Assembly: GCA_030645365.1 (NCBI GenBank)
Contig: JAUSMB010000047.1
Coordinates: 1-64,000 of the forward strand
From: Rugosibacter sp.
Lineage (GTDB): Bacteria; Pseudomonadota; Gammaproteobacteria; Burkholderiales; Rhodocyclaceae
DNA: 64,000 nt
Reading direction: 5' to 3'
The position numbers and the translations under genes are program-made. Position 1 is the first letter of the stretch. The number at the start of each line of letters is the position of its first letter. Positions 25,935 to 36,882 of the stretch are shown piece after piece. The notes under the pieces were generated by a model. It was not told the DNA's origin. It saw only the letters and a list, made by a program, of their open reading frames with translations, and searched no databases.

Positions 25935-26837
25935 CTATCTTTTGGTGGGTGATGTGGGTGTTGTACGGCGTAACTTTGACAGCTCCGCTAGCAAGACGCC
26001 GGAGAGTGTGACCAAGCCCCCCACGATATGGAAAGCGTGCAATTTTTCATTCAATGCCACTACCGCGAAGAGTGCGACAAACACGGGTAACAGGTTCATG
26101 AAGAGCATCGCCCGATTGGCACCTAGGTGAACGACGCCTTGCATCCAGAAAAAACCGGCAATAATGGATGAAAAAATACCAGCGAATAAAACCAGCGGCA
26201 GATTCTCTGGCGTGATGGGCGAATGTGGCGAGAGCAGGTAAACGGGTAGCAGCATGAGTGCCGCCAGCATGATTTGCATGTAAAGCATTTGCCAAGGGGG
26301 CAAAGGCACAGCCCATTTGCGCAACAGGACGCTATAGGCACCATAGGCAATTGTGCCAATGAGCATCAATCCGTCACCGATGGCAATCCCTTGATTCATC
26401 AGATTAAAGGGCAAGCCTTTGGTCACAAGAATCAGAATGCCAAACATGGATAATGCCGCGCCTACAATCAGCGAAGTTGTTGGTCGTTCTTTGAGCAAGA
26501 GCGTGCTGAACAGCATGGTGTTTAATGGCATCAAAGAGCCAATCAGCCCCATGTTGGTGGCCGACGTGCTGGCTGCTGCGTAGTAAGCCAGACTTTGAAA
26601 TAGCACCATGCCTAAAAATGAGAATACGATGATCTTTGGCAGATGACTGAGCACCGTCACTCTGTTTGCCCATACTTTTTGCGCCATGAAGGGTGTCATG
26701 ACTAGTCCTGCCAATAACCAGCGGTCAAACGAAATAACGCCTGGATCAATGGCGCCGGCAGAAAGTTTGCTCACGATTGTATTGAACGCCCAGATCAGAA
26801 TGGCGATGAGCGGAAACGATAGATATTTTATGGACAT
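25935..26837 (-). CDS. EamA/DMT-family transporter
   Basis: A 300-residue protein with about ten hydrophobic segments and the internal duplication typical of EamA permeases (N-half ending near VTKGLPFN, C-half starting near GDGLMLIGTIAYGAYSVLLRK). DMT exporters move amino acids, metabolites or drugs; the substrate is unknown. It is transcribed toward the dioxygenase terminator. Its start lies 72 bp beyond the end of glnD, so it may be read through from glnD. Confidence 0.85.
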   Translation of the reverse strand: MSIKYLSFPLIAILIWAFNTIVSKLSAGAIDPGVISFDRWLLAGLVMTPFMAQKVWANRVTVLSHLPKIIVFSFLGMVLFQSLAYYAAASTSATNMGLIGSLMPLNTMLFSTLLLKERPTTSLIVGAALSMFGILILVTKGLPFNLMNQGIAIGDGLMLIGTIAYGAYSVLLRKWAVPLPPWQMLYMQIMLAALMLLPVYLLSPHSPITPENLPLVLFAGIFSSIIAGFFWMQGVVHLGANRAMLFMNLLPVFVALFAVVALNEKLHAFHIVGGLVTLSGVLLAELSKLRRTTPTSPTKR

Positions 26838-26884
26838 TTTTTATGTGTGGCAGAAGCCATATGTACGTTAATCTTTTTGTTCTC

Positions 26885-26908
26885 GCCGTCTCACCAGCGC
26901 CGACTTTT
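26885..26908 (+). repeat. dispersed 24-bp repeat, copy 8 (glnD 3' end)
   Basis: 23 of 24 bases match. Its T run abuts the glnD stop codon (26909-26911, minus strand). Confidence 0.8.
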
Positions 26909-29521
26909 TTATGAGGCTGATCTGTCGTTCACCTGTAATGCGGTAAGCAGGTCTTGCTCTAGTTTAACGAGTGTGCCAGTTTGCGTTAAGGCGTGTCCGC
27001 TGATTAAAAATACATCTTCAACGCGCTCGCCCAAGGTGCCGATTTTTGCCGTGTGTAATCTGACGTGGTATTCATCCAGTACTTGAGCAATGGCGTAGAG
27101 TAACCCGGGGCGATCTACTGCGCTGATGTTCATCAGATATTGCTCGCCGCGCTCGTCTGGGCGAATTTCACATGCTGGGGTGATCGGAAAATGACGAACC
27201 AGACGCGACAGCCGCCCTGCGGGTATTGAAGGCAATGGTGGCCGGGTGAGCAGTTGCTGTACTAGATCATGTTCGATCAGGCCGATCATGTCACGATAGG
27301 CGACCCCAAAACCCGGGGCGAAAATAATAAAGCTGTCCAAGGCGTGGCCGTTGCGCGTGGTATGGATGCGAGCATCCAGAATGTTGTACCCAAGGCGCGC
27401 GAAAAATCCACACAAACGGGCAAACAGTTGCGGCTGGTCGGGACAATACACCATGACCTGCAACCCCTCGCCATTGGGGTTGAGATGCGCGCGAACAACG
27501 GGCGCTTGCGTATCCACGCAGTGGTAAAGATTGCGAGTGTGCCAGGCAATTTCTTCGGCATGCTGGCGCATGAAGTAACTGATATCGAGCTGCTCCCATA
27601 AGGCTTGTTCAACCCCGTGACGCAAGCCGTAATAACGCAGAATGCGGCGGGCATCTTCTTGGCGTTCGGCGACGCCGGCGAGCTGTGGTACTGCATCACC
27701 GGCGAGTAGCTTGGCCGTCATGCGATATAAGTCTTCCAGCAGCTTGCCTTTCCAGTTATTCCACACTTTGGGACTGGTGCCACGAACATCCGCCACGGTC
27801 ACGAGGTATAGCGCGGTCAGGCGCCGCCCATTGCCTACGCGCTGGGCAAATGCTGCGATGACCTGCGGATCTGAAAGATCTTTTTTTTGCGCGACTTGCG
27901 ACATGGTCAGGTGCTCTGCAACAAGAAAGGCCACTAAATCAGTGTCTTCCTGGTTAAGGCCATGGTCATGACAAAACGTGGTTGCATCAGCGACACCGAG
28001 TGTGGAATGGTCGCCGCCGCGTCCTTTGGCGATGTCATGGAACAAGGCGGCAAAATAAAGCAGCCAGTGACGGTCAAACTCAGCCATGAGTCGCGAGCAA
28101 AACGGATACTCGTGTGCAAACTCAGGCATCGTAAAACGCCGCAGATTACGGATGACTTGCAAAATATGTTGATCGACCGTGTAGACGTGAAACAAATCGT
28201 GTTGCATCTGACCAACGATGCGGCCAAAGGCTGGCAGGTAGCGACCAAGGATGTCGTATTGATTCATCCGCCGCAGAGCATGAATAAGATGCGGTTGCTG
28301 AAAAAGGCTGAGAAACAGTGCGCGATTTGCTGGGTCAGCGCGAAATCGGGCATTGATCCGATGACGCGACCGCCACAGGGCGCGCAAGGTGCGGGGTGTC
28401 ATACCCTTGATTTCACCACGCTGCATTTGCACTAGAAAACATTCAAGCAGAGCGCGGGGCGAACGCTCAAAGGTGTCATCTTCGCGCACATCCAGTAGTT
28501 CTCGCACCGATTGAAAGTGCGCATTGATGACGATGGGTGCCCCTGTTTGGGCTGGCAGCAGATGATCCGCCAAGGCTTGCATGGTAAGGGTGTTGAGCTG
28601 AGTGACTAGCTTGGCTGTTTTGTAATAATGTTGCATCAACACTTCAGAAGCGCGCTTGGCTTCTGTTGCTTTCATGCCCAGGGTATTGGCGAGATTTTCC
28701 TGGTAATCAAACAGTAGACGATCTTCACGGCGCCCCGTTAGTAAATGCAAATGAATGCGTAATTCACGCAGGCGGCTTTCGCTACGGGCTAACAGCCGTG
28801 CTTCAATCGCGGTAATAATGCCAGCCTGCGCTAAAGCCTGCCATGTATCACCTAGCTGCGCAGCACGCGCAACCCAGTGAATGATTTGCAAGTCACGCAA
28901 CCCGCCGGGGTTTTCTTTGCAATTGGGTTCCAGGCTATAGGGGGTGTCGTTATAACGCGCGTAGCGCTCGGCTTGTTCTAACTGCTTGGCCTTTAAAAAA
29001 GCGACAGGATTGAGTGCAGCGCGGAAACTTTTCTCAAAGGTTTCATACAGGCTGGCGTCACCAATCAGATAACGTGCCTCCAGTAGCGACGTTTGTATGG
29101 TGATGTCGCGTGCCGACTCTGTCAGGCATTCGCTTACCGTGCGCACGCTGTGGCCAATGTCGAGCCCGATATCCCACAGCAGGCCGACCAGGGCAGCTAT
29201 TTTTTCTTCGTGTGCCGCCGCTTCGTCCACAGGGGGTGCCAGGGTGGCATCGCCAGTCGGTTGGGGTTGCAAAATCAGAAAATCCACGTCAGACGCTGGG
29301 TAAAGTGCACCACGGCCATAACCACCGACAGCGACCAGCGCCATGTCTGTTGGTAAATCAAGCGCTATCCAAAGTTCGCGCAGAATGCCATCTACCAGAG
29401 CTGCGCGGTTGGCGAGCAGTTCGCGGCTATGCTGGTTTTGGCGCCAGATGCTCGCTAACTGGGCCTGTGCTGCTGCCAGCTGCTGCCGTGTTGCCGCAGC
29501 AAGTGCGCGCATGTCTTCCAT
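26909..29521 (-). CDS. glnD: bifunctional PII uridylyltransferase/uridylyl-removing enzyme
   Basis: An 870-residue nitrogen sensor that uridylylates PII when glutamine is low and removes UMP when it is high. The nucleotidyltransferase motif GGYGRGALYPASDVDFLIL is near residue 65; the HD domain shows FHDIAKGRGGDHSTLG; two ACT domains follow (ARIHTTRNGHALDSF and AVDRPGLLYAIAQVL). It starts one base beyond the map stop, so map-glnD form an operon as in many proteobacteria. Confidence 0.94.
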   Translation of the reverse strand: MEDMRALAAATRQQLAAAQAQLASIWRQNQHSRELLANRAALVDGILRELWIALDLPTDMALVAVGGYGRGALYPASDVDFLILQPQPTGDATLAPPVDEAAAHEEKIAALVGLLWDIGLDIGHSVRTVSECLTESARDITIQTSLLEARYLIGDASLYETFEKSFRAALNPVAFLKAKQLEQAERYARYNDTPYSLEPNCKENPGGLRDLQIIHWVARAAQLGDTWQALAQAGIITAIEARLLARSESRLRELRIHLHLLTGRREDRLLFDYQENLANTLGMKATEAKRASEVLMQHYYKTAKLVTQLNTLTMQALADHLLPAQTGAPIVINAHFQSVRELLDVREDDTFERSPRALLECFLVQMQRGEIKGMTPRTLRALWRSRHRINARFRADPANRALFLSLFQQPHLIHALRRMNQYDILGRYLPAFGRIVGQMQHDLFHVYTVDQHILQVIRNLRRFTMPEFAHEYPFCSRLMAEFDRHWLLYFAALFHDIAKGRGGDHSTLGVADATTFCHDHGLNQEDTDLVAFLVAEHLTMSQVAQKKDLSDPQVIAAFAQRVGNGRRLTALYLVTVADVRGTSPKVWNNWKGKLLEDLYRMTAKLLAGDAVPQLAGVAERQEDARRILRYYGLRHGVEQALWEQLDISYFMRQHAEEIAWHTRNLYHCVDTQAPVVRAHLNPNGEGLQVMVYCPDQPQLFARLCGFFARLGYNILDARIHTTRNGHALDSFIIFAPGFGVAYRDMIGLIEHDLVQQLLTRPPLPSIPAGRLSRLVRHFPITPACEIRPDERGEQYLMNISAVDRPGLLYAIAQVLDEYHVRLHTAKIGTLGERVEDVFLISGHALTQTGTLVKLEQDLLTALQVNDRSAS

Positions 29522-29522
29522 G

Positions 29523-30332
29523 TCAGGCGAGAATTTTGATGTGTTCAGGGCACGGCGGCGTGCCCGCAGAAAGGGTTAATACCTCGACGCCTGTTTCAGT
29601 CACTGTCAGGGTATGCTCGAATTGAGCAGAAAGGCTGCGGTCTTTGGTGACAATCGACCAGCCATCGGGGAGTTCAGAAATAGCCGCTTTGCCGGCATTG
29701 ATCATGGGCTCAATGGTAAAGACCATGCCTGGTTCCATGATCGGCCCGCTGTTGGCGTTGCCATAGTGCAATACCTGGGGTTCCTCATGAAACTTGCGCC
29801 CTGTGCCATGGCCGCAAAATTCGCGCACGACAGAAAAGCCAGCGGCTTCCGCGTATTTTTGAATAGCTGCACCAATCGCACCTAGTCGCACACCGGGTTT
29901 AACTTGTGCAATTCCGATCCACATGCATTCAAAAGTCACTTTGACTAGCCGCTTGGCCAGAATCGATGCGTCACCCACAATAAACGTGCGGCTGGTGTCT
30001 CCATGCCAACCATTTTTTATGTTCGTGATATCCAGATTGACAATATCCCCGTTTTTCAAGGGCCGATCATTTGGCACACCATGACATACCTGATGATTGA
30101 TCGAAGCGCAGATGGATTTCGGGAAAGGCGTATGTCCTGATGGGGCATAGTTGAGTGGTGCGGGAATGCAGTTTTGTACATTCACGGTGTAGTCATGGCA
30201 CAGTCGATCCAACTCGGCTGTGGTTACGCCGGGTTTAACGAAGGGTTCAATGTAATCCAAGACCTCGGCGGCAAGACGGCAAACCTCGCGCATCTGAGCG
30301 ATGTCGTCGGGTGTTTTAATGGAAATGGACAT
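29523..30332 (-). CDS. map: methionine aminopeptidase type I
   Basis: A 269-residue M24 enzyme removing N-terminal Met. The five metal ligands are visible: Asp101 and Asp112 (NLDITNIKNGWHGDTSRTF), His175 (FCGHGTGRKFHEEP), Glu208 (FTIEPMIN) and Glu239 (AQFEHTLTV). It is divergent from rpsB, the usual map/rpsB arrangement of proteobacteria. Confidence 0.95.
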   Translation of the reverse strand: MSISIKTPDDIAQMREVCRLAAEVLDYIEPFVKPGVTTAELDRLCHDYTVNVQNCIPAPLNYAPSGHTPFPKSICASINHQVCHGVPNDRPLKNGDIVNLDITNIKNGWHGDTSRTFIVGDASILAKRLVKVTFECMWIGIAQVKPGVRLGAIGAAIQKYAEAAGFSVVREFCGHGTGRKFHEEPQVLHYGNANSGPIMEPGMVFTIEPMINAGKAAISELPDGWSIVTKDRSLSAQFEHTLTVTETGVEVLTLSAGTPPCPEHIKILA

Positions 30333-30660
30333 GAGAGGCCAGCGCGGATGATAAAGCGAATCATTTTAACCGCTCAAGACTATATTCGCACGCCACGCTG
30401 TCTGCGAGGCGGGCTTTCCAAGACAGTTCTGTACTCCATAACTACGCTGACGGGCAGAGCCGTTCGCAAGCTGCACTCCCTAGAAACCTGCCGGAACTTG
30501 ACTAATCCTCCGGACCATCGCACATCAGTCATTTGTACGAAGCAACTTTCTCTGCGGGCAAGCCACCGGCGCAGCTACTTTTGTGGAGAAATCTCTCGAT
30601 GGCATCCAGCAACACTACCAAGCGTCCGCCAATAACCGTACCGAGCTCACGGTTTCAGTT
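30333..30660. other. long map-rpsB divergent gap, distal part, no gene recognised
   Basis: About 330 bp upstream of map with no convincing open frame, tRNA or known RNA fold. The frames that cross it are short and overlap map. It should hold the map promoter and possibly a small RNA, but nothing specific can be named. Confidence 0.4.
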
Positions 30661-30664
30661 GCGC

Positions 30665-30688
30665 GGCGTATCGCCAGCGCCGACTTTT
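30665..30688 (+). repeat. dispersed 24-bp repeat, copy 9 (upstream of rpsB)
   Basis: 22 of 24 bases match; about 50 bp before the rpsB -35 element. Confidence 0.75.
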
Positions 30689-30736
30689 CGGCTGTGAGCG
30701 CCATGCCAAGGGGAAAGTGGTTGCCATCGGATACGC

Positions 30737-30766
30737 TTGCATCCCATGGGGCAGGGCGGCTAGAAT
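30737..30766 (+). promoter_or_regulatory. sigma70 promoter of rpsB-tsf
   Basis: TTGCAT (30737-30742), an 18-base spacer and TAGAAT (30761-30766). Transcription would start near 30773 and give a leader of about 120 nt containing GTCCGGG/CCTGGAC and other GC-rich pairing segments, which may be the S2 autoregulatory leader. Confidence 0.65.
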
Positions 30767-30895
30767 AGCGACCCTGTCCGGGATGTTCCTGGACGGAAAT
30801 CCACACGCCTGGCGCCGATAGGGTGGCGTTTGCAAGAGTAAACCCTTGCAGAGCAGCACGGCCGGGCGGCGGTTCAACCCAATCGGAGATACTTG

Positions 30896-31654
30896 ATGAG
30901 CACTACTATGCGCCAAATGTTGGAGGCCGGCGTTCACTTCGGCCACCAAACACGTTTCTGGAATCCCAAGATGGCCCCCTATATCTTTGGCCATCGCAAC
31001 AAAATCCATATTGTTAACCTTGAAAAGACCTTCGTTAAATACAACGAAGCGATTGCTTTCATCCGCAAGCTGGCCGCTAAAAAAGGCACGATTCTTTTCG
31101 TCAGTACCAAACGTCAGGCGCGCGAGATTATCGCTGAAGAGGCTACGCGTTGCGGTATGCCTTACGTCGATGATCGTTGGCTCGGTGGCATGATGACTAA
31201 CTTCAAAACCTTGAAGCTGTCTGTCAAGCGCCTGCATGAGTTAGAGCAGCTGGAAACAGACGGTGGCTTGGCCAAATTGTCTAAAAAAGAAGGCCTTACT
31301 TTGCAACGTGAGATGGACAAGCTCAGAAAGTCCATCGGCGGTATTAAAAACATGGCCGGTTTGCCTGATGCGATTTTTGTCATCGATGTGGGTTATCACA
31401 AAATTGCCATCACTGAAGCCGGTAAGCTCGGTATTCCTTTGATTGGTGTGGTGGATACCAACCACTCGCCTGAAGGTGTGACTTACGTTATTCCTGGCAA
31501 TGACGACTCTACACGCGCTATTCGTTTGTATGCGCGTGGTATTGCTGACGCTATTCTGGAAGGCCAAAATCAAGCCATGGGCGATCTCGTCCAAGAGTTG
31601 GCCGGTGACGAAGAGTTTATTGAAGTTGATGGCGAGGGTGCGTCTGCAGATTAA
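30896..31654 (+). CDS. rpsB: 30S ribosomal protein S2
   Basis: A 252-residue protein opening [20 protein letters not shown], with the S2 signatures [31 protein letters not shown] and [24 protein letters not shown] 30896 is chosen, preceded by ATCGGAGAT. It heads the conserved rpsB-tsf-pyrH-frr block. S2 represses its own operon through the leader in related bacteria. A hairpin with a T run separates it from tsf. Confidence 0.97.
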   Translation: MSTTMRQMLEAGVHFGHQTRFWNPKMAPYIFGHRNKIHIVNLEKTFVKYNEAIAFIRKLAAKKGTILFVSTKRQAREIIAEEATRCGMPYVDDRWLGGMMTNFKTLKLSVKRLHELEQLETDGGLAKLSKKEGLTLQREMDKLRKSIGGIKNMAGLPDAIFVIDVGYHKIAITEAGKLGIPLIGVVDTNHSPEGVTYVIPGNDDSTRAIRLYARGIADAILEGQNQAMGDLVQELAGDEEFIEVDGEGASAD

Positions 31655-31675
31655 TTTGCAAGCGTGGCTTAATGG

Positions 31676-31714
31676 CGGGGAGGGCATTTAGAATTTAGTC
31701 ACTCCCCGTTTTTT
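31676..31714 (+). terminator. hairpin terminator/attenuator between rpsB and tsf
   Basis: CGGGGAG (31676-31682) pairs with CTCCCCG (31702-31708), followed by six T. It is likely a partial terminator setting the S2 to EF-Ts ratio. Confidence 0.7.
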
Positions 31715-31757
31715 GATGCCGCTTTTTTGTGTAATGTTTCTGAAATTGGAGTCAAGC

Positions 31758-32657
31758 ATGGCGGAAATCACCGCAGGTATGGTCAAAGAATTGCGCGAAA
31801 AGACCGATGCGCCCATGATGGAGTGCAAAAAAGCGCTAACAGAAGCTGCTGGCGACATGGATAAAGCTGAAGAAATTCTGCGCGTCAAGCTCGGTAGCAA
31901 GGCATCCAAGGCTGCAAGTCGTGTGGCGGCCGAAGGTGTGGTTGCCCTGCATATCAGCGCTGATGGCAAATTAGGCAGCATTCTGGAAATTAATTCGGAA
32001 ACTGATTTTGTTGCCAAGAATGATGATTTTCTCAAGCTGGCTGCCGATTGCGCCGCTTTGGTCGCCACAAAAAATCCGGCTGATATTGCTGCATTATCCG
32101 CGTTGGAATTAGGCGGTAGCACTGTTGAATCCTTGCGCACAGGGCTGATCGGCAAGATTGGCGAAAACATGAGCTTGCGCCGGTTTGTGCGTTTTGAAGC
32201 AAAAGGGCGGCTGGCTTCGTATATTCACGGCGGCTCTAAAATTGGGGTCATGGTGGATGTGGTGGGTGGCGATGAGTCCCTAGCTAAAGATATTGCGATG
32301 CATATTGCAGCATCTAAACCGAAGTCACTGGATGCCTCCGGAGTTTCTTCTGAATTGCTGGAAACAGAGCGTCGTATTGCCATAGAAAAAGCGCGCGAAT
32401 CAGGCAAGCCTGAGGCAATGCTGGAAAAAATTGCTGAAGGAACCGTGCAAAAGTATTTGCGCGATGTCACTTTGTTGGGCCAGATGTTCGTCAAAGCCGC
32501 AGATGGCAAACAAACCATTGAGCAGCTTTTGAATTCCAAGGCCGCTTCAGTTGCCAGCTTTACCCTGTACGTGGTGGGTGAAGGCATCGAGAAAAAAGTG
32601 ACAGACTTTGCTGCCGAAGTCGCTGCTCAAGCCGCTGCTGCTGCAGAAAACAAATAG
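31758..32657 (+). CDS. tsf: elongation factor Ts
   Basis: A 299-residue nucleotide exchange factor for EF-Tu. The N-terminal UBA-like domain reads [20 protein letters not shown]; the core has the exchange motif [20 protein letters not shown] 31758 is chosen because GGAG lies seven bases upstream and the family starts there; an ATG at 31713 would lie beside the terminator. It is followed after 3 bp by pyrH. Confidence 0.96.
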   Translation: MAEITAGMVKELREKTDAPMMECKKALTEAAGDMDKAEEILRVKLGSKASKAASRVAAEGVVALHISADGKLGSILEINSETDFVAKNDDFLKLAADCAALVATKNPADIAALSALELGGSTVESLRTGLIGKIGENMSLRRFVRFEAKGRLASYIHGGSKIGVMVDVVGGDESLAKDIAMHIAASKPKSLDASGVSSELLETERRIAIEKARESGKPEAMLEKIAEGTVQKYLRDVTLLGQMFVKAADGKQTIEQLLNSKAASVASFTLYVVGEGIEKKVTDFAAEVAAQAAAAAENK

Positions 32658-32660
32658 GAC

Positions 32661-33377
32661 ATGGCCGCGCCAAAATTTCGCCGTATTTTGCTCAAGCTCT
32701 CGGGCGAGGCACTGATGGGGGATGATGCTTATGGCATTAATACCCCGATGCTCAATAGTATTGTGGCTGAAATTAAAGGCGTGGTTGATCTAGGGGTTGA
32801 AGTTGGTGTGGTCATTGGCGGTGGAAACATTTTCCGTGGCATGTCGGGTGTGGCTACAGGCATGGATCGGGCCACAGCTGATTACATGGGCATGTTGGCG
32901 ACAGTGATGAACGGGATGGCTTTGTCAGACGCCATGCGTCAGGCAGGACTTGGCGCCCGAGTGCAGTCTGCACTCAATGTAGAGCAGGTTGTTGAGCCCT
33001 ATATTCGCGGCAAGGCCATTCGGTATCTTGAAGAAGGTAAGGTGGTTATTTTTTCTGCAGGTACGGGGAACCCCTTCTTCACAACAGATACTGCAGCAGC
33101 CTTGCGAGGTGCGGAAATAGCTGCTGAAATCGTATTGAAGGCGACAAAGGTTGATGGCATCTATACCGCTGATCCTAAAAAAGACGCTACGGCAACGCGT
33201 TTTGCGCGCATCAGTTTTGATGAGGTGATTCAACGCAATCTCGCCGTTATGGATGCCACTGCGTTTGCCTTGTGTCGAGACCAAAAATTACCGATCAATG
33301 TGTTTTCAATTTTTAAATCAGGCGCGCTCTTGCGTGTGGTGATGGGCGAAGACGAAGGAACACTGGTTCACGTTTAA
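32661..33377 (+). CDS. pyrH: UMP kinase
   Basis: A 238-residue amino-acid-kinase-fold enzyme phosphorylating UMP to UDP. Motifs: [41 protein letters not shown] and the [15 protein letters not shown] region. It starts three bases after the tsf stop with no room for a strong site of its own, so translation is probably coupled. Confidence 0.96.
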   Translation: MAAPKFRRILLKLSGEALMGDDAYGINTPMLNSIVAEIKGVVDLGVEVGVVIGGGNIFRGMSGVATGMDRATADYMGMLATVMNGMALSDAMRQAGLGARVQSALNVEQVVEPYIRGKAIRYLEEGKVVIFSAGTGNPFFTTDTAAALRGAEIAAEIVLKATKVDGIYTADPKKDATATRFARISFDEVIQRNLAVMDATAFALCRDQKLPINVFSIFKSGALLRVVMGEDEGTLVHV

Positions 33378-33431
33378 GCTTGTTAGGCCATGTGCAGGCG
33401 TGCTGCAGGCGTTTAATTCAGGAGTCTTTTG

Positions 33432-33989
33432 ATGATCCCCGAGCTGAAAAAAATCACCGAACAAAAGATGCAAAAGAGTTTGGAGTCGCTGCAAGCTGAT
33501 CTGGCGAAAGTGCGCACTGGCCGAGCGCATACGGGCATACTGGATCATGTTCAAGTTGATTATTATGGTTCGCCAATGCCGATCAACCAAGTAGCGAATA
33601 TCACTCTGCTTGATGCGCGAACCATTGGTGTACAGCCATGGGAAAAACCCATGGTACCCAAAGTTGAAAAAGCCATTCGGGATGCTGATCTCGGGTTAAA
33701 CCCTGCGACGCAAGGCGATATAATTCGTGTGCCGATGCCGGCTTTGACCGAAGAGCGTCGCCGTGACTTGATCAAAGTTGTGAAGCATGAAGGTGAAAAT
33801 GCCAAGATCGCGATACGTAATCTGCGTCGCGATGGCAATACACACATCAAAGAGGCGCTAAAAAATAAAGAGATTTCCGAAGATGATGAGCGCCGCGTAC
33901 AAGACGACATCCAGAAGTTGACTGATCGTTATGTACTTGAGGTGGACAAGCTGCTAGCCGATAAAGAAAAAGATTTGATGGCGGTTTGA
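33432..33989 (+). CDS. frr: ribosome recycling factor
   Basis: A 185-residue protein that splits post-termination ribosomes with EF-G. It opens [20 protein letters not shown], with [15 protein letters not shown], then [16 protein letters not shown] and the C-terminal three-helix bundle ending [15 protein letters not shown] 33432 follows CAGGAGTC. The length is canonical. Confidence 0.96.
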   Translation: MIPELKKITEQKMQKSLESLQADLAKVRTGRAHTGILDHVQVDYYGSPMPINQVANITLLDARTIGVQPWEKPMVPKVEKAIRDADLGLNPATQGDIIRVPMPALTEERRRDLIKVVKHEGENAKIAIRNLRRDGNTHIKEALKNKEISEDDERRVQDDIQKLTDRYVLEVDKLLADKEKDLMAV

Positions 33990-34035
33990 CCCGCATCACC
34001 GTGACTGTCTTGCACCGAACTGCGAAGAAATTCTA

Positions 34036-34836
34036 ATGGCAAAATTCACGAGTTCAACCCAGACGATACCGAATGTCAGTGATATTCCACGACATGTCGC
34101 CATGATCATGGATGGAAATGGGCGTTGGGCGAAAAAACGGTTCTTGCCACGCGTAGCCGGCCATAAGCGAGGGGTTGATACGGTTCGTTCGATGGTAAAG
34201 GCTTGCATTTCTCAAGGCATTGAATACCTTACCCTGTTTGCTTTTTCTTCGGAAAACTGGCGTCGCCCCGCCGATGAAGTTTCGTTTTTGATGAATCTTT
34301 TTTTCACCGCACTACAGAGTGAAATTAGTAAACTCAATGCGAATGGCGTTTGTTTGCATGTGGTGGGTGACTTGCAATCCTTTGAGCCAAAATTGTTAGC
34401 ATTGATTCACGAAGGTGAGGCACTGACTGCCAACAATACGCGTCTGACGCTGACGATTGCTGCTAACTATGGTGGTCGCTGGGATATTTTGCAGGCGGCC
34501 AATCAGTTAGCGCTGGCTCAGCCAGAAAAAATCGGACATTACACCGAGGCTGATCTGATTCCTCATTTGATGATGGCATATGCGCCCGAGCCCGATTTGT
34601 TCATTCGCACGGGGGGTGAGCAGCGCATCAGCAATTTTTTGCTGTGGCAGTTGGCCTATAGTGAATTTTATTTTACTGATACGTTGTGGCCTGACTTCAC
34701 TGAGTCTGCATTAAGTGAGGCGATTCAGTCTTACCAGCAGCGCGAGCGCCGTTTTGGGCGAACTGGTGATCAGGTAAGCGACCAGAAAAATGATCAGACA
34801 AGCTCGGTCGCCGTATTATCAGCGCCGACTTTATAG
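34036..34836 (+). CDS. uppS: undecaprenyl (di-trans,poly-cis) diphosphate synthase
   Basis: A 266-residue cis-prenyltransferase producing the lipid carrier for peptidoglycan and LPS. The active site is [13 protein letters not shown] with Asp26; other motifs are [15 protein letters not shown] and [26 protein letters not shown]. The last codons (AVLSAPTL, stop) are supplied by a dispersed-repeat copy at 34810-34833, and the preceding tail is low-complexity ([13 protein letters not shown]), so the true functional end is probably near residue 245. Confidence 0.95.
   Translation: MAKFTSSTQTIPNVSDIPRHVAMIMDGNGRWAKKRFLPRVAGHKRGVDTVRSMVKACISQGIEYLTLFAFSSENWRRPADEVSFLMNLFFTALQSEISKLNANGVCLHVVGDLQSFEPKLLALIHEGEALTANNTRLTLTIAANYGGRWDILQAANQLALAQPEKIGHYTEADLIPHLMMAYAPEPDLFIRTGGEQRISNFLLWQLAYSEFYFTDTLWPDFTESALSEAIQSYQQRERRFGRTGDQVSDQKNDQTSSVAVLSAPTL
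34810..34833 (+). repeat. dispersed 24-bp repeat, copy 10 (uppS C-terminus)
   Basis: 21 of 24 bases match; it encodes the last residues of UppS and touches its stop codon. Confidence 0.7.
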
Positions 34837-34893
34837 CACTCATGCGTTTGCCATCGGCAAAGACTTTGTCATTGATGGGCGCATGCCAGCAGG

Positions 34894-35694
34894 ATGTCCA
34901 ATCCTAATCAACGCGTAATTACCGCACTATGCCTGGTAGTTGGGTTGGGTGCGGTGCTATTTACGTTTTCCGCTAGTGTCGCCGCGTTCGCTTTTGCGCT
35001 GATTGCTGCCTGCGCCGCTTGGGAATGGGGCGGCTTGATGCGGCAAGATCAACCAGCACGCATCATGTATGCCTTTGTTTTATTGCTGTTCTGCTGGCAA
35101 GTGCATATTCTTTCCGCAACATTGACCCCCATTTTGTTGACTATTTCTGTGGTGTTCTGGCTAACGATTGTGCCCTTTTGGCTATGGCGAAAATGGACAC
35201 TTGGCGGGAATGACTTTTTTGGCTATCTCATGGGTGTTCTGGTAATTCTGCCTACATGGGCTGCCATGGTGTTTTTATACACTGCCGGTCCGTGGGTGTT
35301 ACTGGCAACGATGGCAATTGTTTGGGTGGCTGATATCGGGGCTTATTTCACAGGCCGTGCGTTTGGCCGACATAAATTGGCTCCCACCATAAGTCCGGGT
35401 AAAACCTGGGAAGGCGTTGCCGGGGCGGTGTTGGGGGTAGCGGTCTATAGTGTATTTTTGCTGGTTTATTTCCCTGCAACGAACACCTTGCACTGGGGTC
35501 TGTGGGCGTTGATTTTACTGCTGCTGACAGCAGTCAGTGTGGTGGGTGACTTATTCGAGTCATTATTAAAACGCCAAGTGGGGATAAAGGATAGCAGTAG
35601 GTTGCTGCCTGGCCATGGAGGCATATTGGATCGCATCGACAGCTTGACGTCCACCTTGCCGCTGGCTGCATTCGTGCTCTATTTTTTCGTATGA
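34894..35694 (+). CDS. cdsA: phosphatidate cytidylyltransferase
   Basis: A 266-residue polytopic membrane enzyme making CDP-diacylglycerol. The C-terminal signature is present: [20 protein letters not shown] followed by [15 protein letters not shown]. Earlier hydrophobic segments cover most of the first 200 residues, with ISPGKTWEG at about 168-176. Its stop overlaps the dxr start (ATGA). Confidence 0.95.
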   Translation: MSNPNQRVITALCLVVGLGAVLFTFSASVAAFAFALIAACAAWEWGGLMRQDQPARIMYAFVLLLFCWQVHILSATLTPILLTISVVFWLTIVPFWLWRKWTLGGNDFFGYLMGVLVILPTWAAMVFLYTAGPWVLLATMAIVWVADIGAYFTGRAFGRHKLAPTISPGKTWEGVAGAVLGVAVYSVFLLVYFPATNTLHWGLWALILLLLTAVSVVGDLFESLLKRQVGIKDSSRLLPGHGGILDRIDSLTSTLPLAAFVLYFFV

Positions 35695-36872
35695 TGAATC
35701 TGACTATTCTCGGTGCAACCGGCTCTATTGGCGTAAGCACGCTGGATGTTGTCGCGCGTCATCCAGATCGATATAAGGTCGTTGCACTTAGCGGCCATAC
35801 CCGCATTGAACTGCTTGCCGAGCAGTGCCGTCAATTCAAACCTGCTTATGCAGTGACTGGCAGTGCGACAGCTGCACAACAGCTGACACATCTGCTTTCA
35901 GCCGGTGACTCTAACACCCAGGTTTTGTATGGCGCTGACGCGCTGACGCATATTGCCAGCTTGTCTGAAGTGGATGCGGTCATGGCGGCTATTGTCGGTG
36001 CAGCAGGTCTTATGCCGACGCTGGCTGCGGTGAGCGCGGGCAAACGTGTTTTGCTGGCCAATAAAGAAGCATTGGTCATGGCGGGTGATATTTTCATGGC
36101 GGAAGTGCGTCAATCTGGCGCGTGCTTGTTGCCAATCGACAGTGAACACAATGCAATATTTCAATCCATGCCCGCAGGCTATGCAGGAGATTTCTCTCCT
36201 GCTGGAATCAGCCGTATTTTGCTCACCGCCTCAGGAGGACCATTTCGAGATATCAAGATAGAAGCACTATCGAGTGTGACTCCGGAGCAAGCGGTAGCCC
36301 ATCCCAAATGGGTCATGGGAAGAAAAATTTCCGTTGATTCAGCAACCATGATGAACAAGGGGCTTGAAGTCATCGAGGCGCATTGGTTGTTTAACGCACC
36401 AGCTGATCATATTGAAGTAGTGATTCACCCACAAAGCGTTATTCATTCGCTGGTTGAATATGCCGATGGCTCTGTGCTCGCTCAACTGGGTAATCCGGAT
36501 ATGCGAACTCCGATTGCACATGCCCTGGCTTGGCCGCAACGCATTGATTCTGGTGTACAAAAACTCGATTTGTTTGCCATAGGGCAGCTGACGTTCGAGC
36601 GTCCGGATCTGGCGCGTTTTCCTTGCCTTGGCTTGGCATATCAGGCTTTGCGGGTGGGCGGGAATGCGCCAGCTGTGTTGAATGCAGCAAATGAAGTCGC
36701 GGTGAGCGAATTTTTGGCGGGACATTTACCTTTTCTTAAAATTGCCTCAGTGATTGCAGAAGCGCTAGAAGCTGTACCGCTCAGCGTCGTGACGTCGATA
36801 GATATGGTTATGGCGGCTGATCACCAGGGGCGAGTTGCAGCTAAACGTGCTTTGCCTGCTTACCTACAATGA
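35691..36872 (+). CDS. dxr: 1-deoxy-D-xylulose 5-phosphate reductoisomerase
   Basis: A 393-residue MEP-pathway enzyme. The NADPH-binding N-terminus is [17 protein letters not shown]; metal and substrate motifs include [32 protein letters not shown] and [28 protein letters not shown] 35691 overlaps the cdsA stop; ATG 35694 is equally possible. It is followed by rseP after ten bases. Confidence 0.96.
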   Translation: MMNLTILGATGSIGVSTLDVVARHPDRYKVVALSGHTRIELLAEQCRQFKPAYAVTGSATAAQQLTHLLSAGDSNTQVLYGADALTHIASLSEVDAVMAAIVGAAGLMPTLAAVSAGKRVLLANKEALVMAGDIFMAEVRQSGACLLPIDSEHNAIFQSMPAGYAGDFSPAGISRILLTASGGPFRDIKIEALSSVTPEQAVAHPKWVMGRKISVDSATMMNKGLEVIEAHWLFNAPADHIEVVIHPQSVIHSLVEYADGSVLAQLGNPDMRTPIAHALAWPQRIDSGVQKLDLFAIGQLTFERPDLARFPCLGLAYQALRVGGNAPAVLNAANEVAVSEFLAGHLPFLKIASVIAEALEAVPLSVVTSIDMVMAADHQGRVAAKRALPAYLQ

Positions 36873-36882
36873 GGAGTAGCTA

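Noticed and set aside
30709..30736. A second, inverted repeat copy near 30665 (AAAGTGG ... GGATACGC) that could form a hairpin with copy 9
   Set aside because: Only the two ends match and the centre does not align, so it falls below the level of the other copies.
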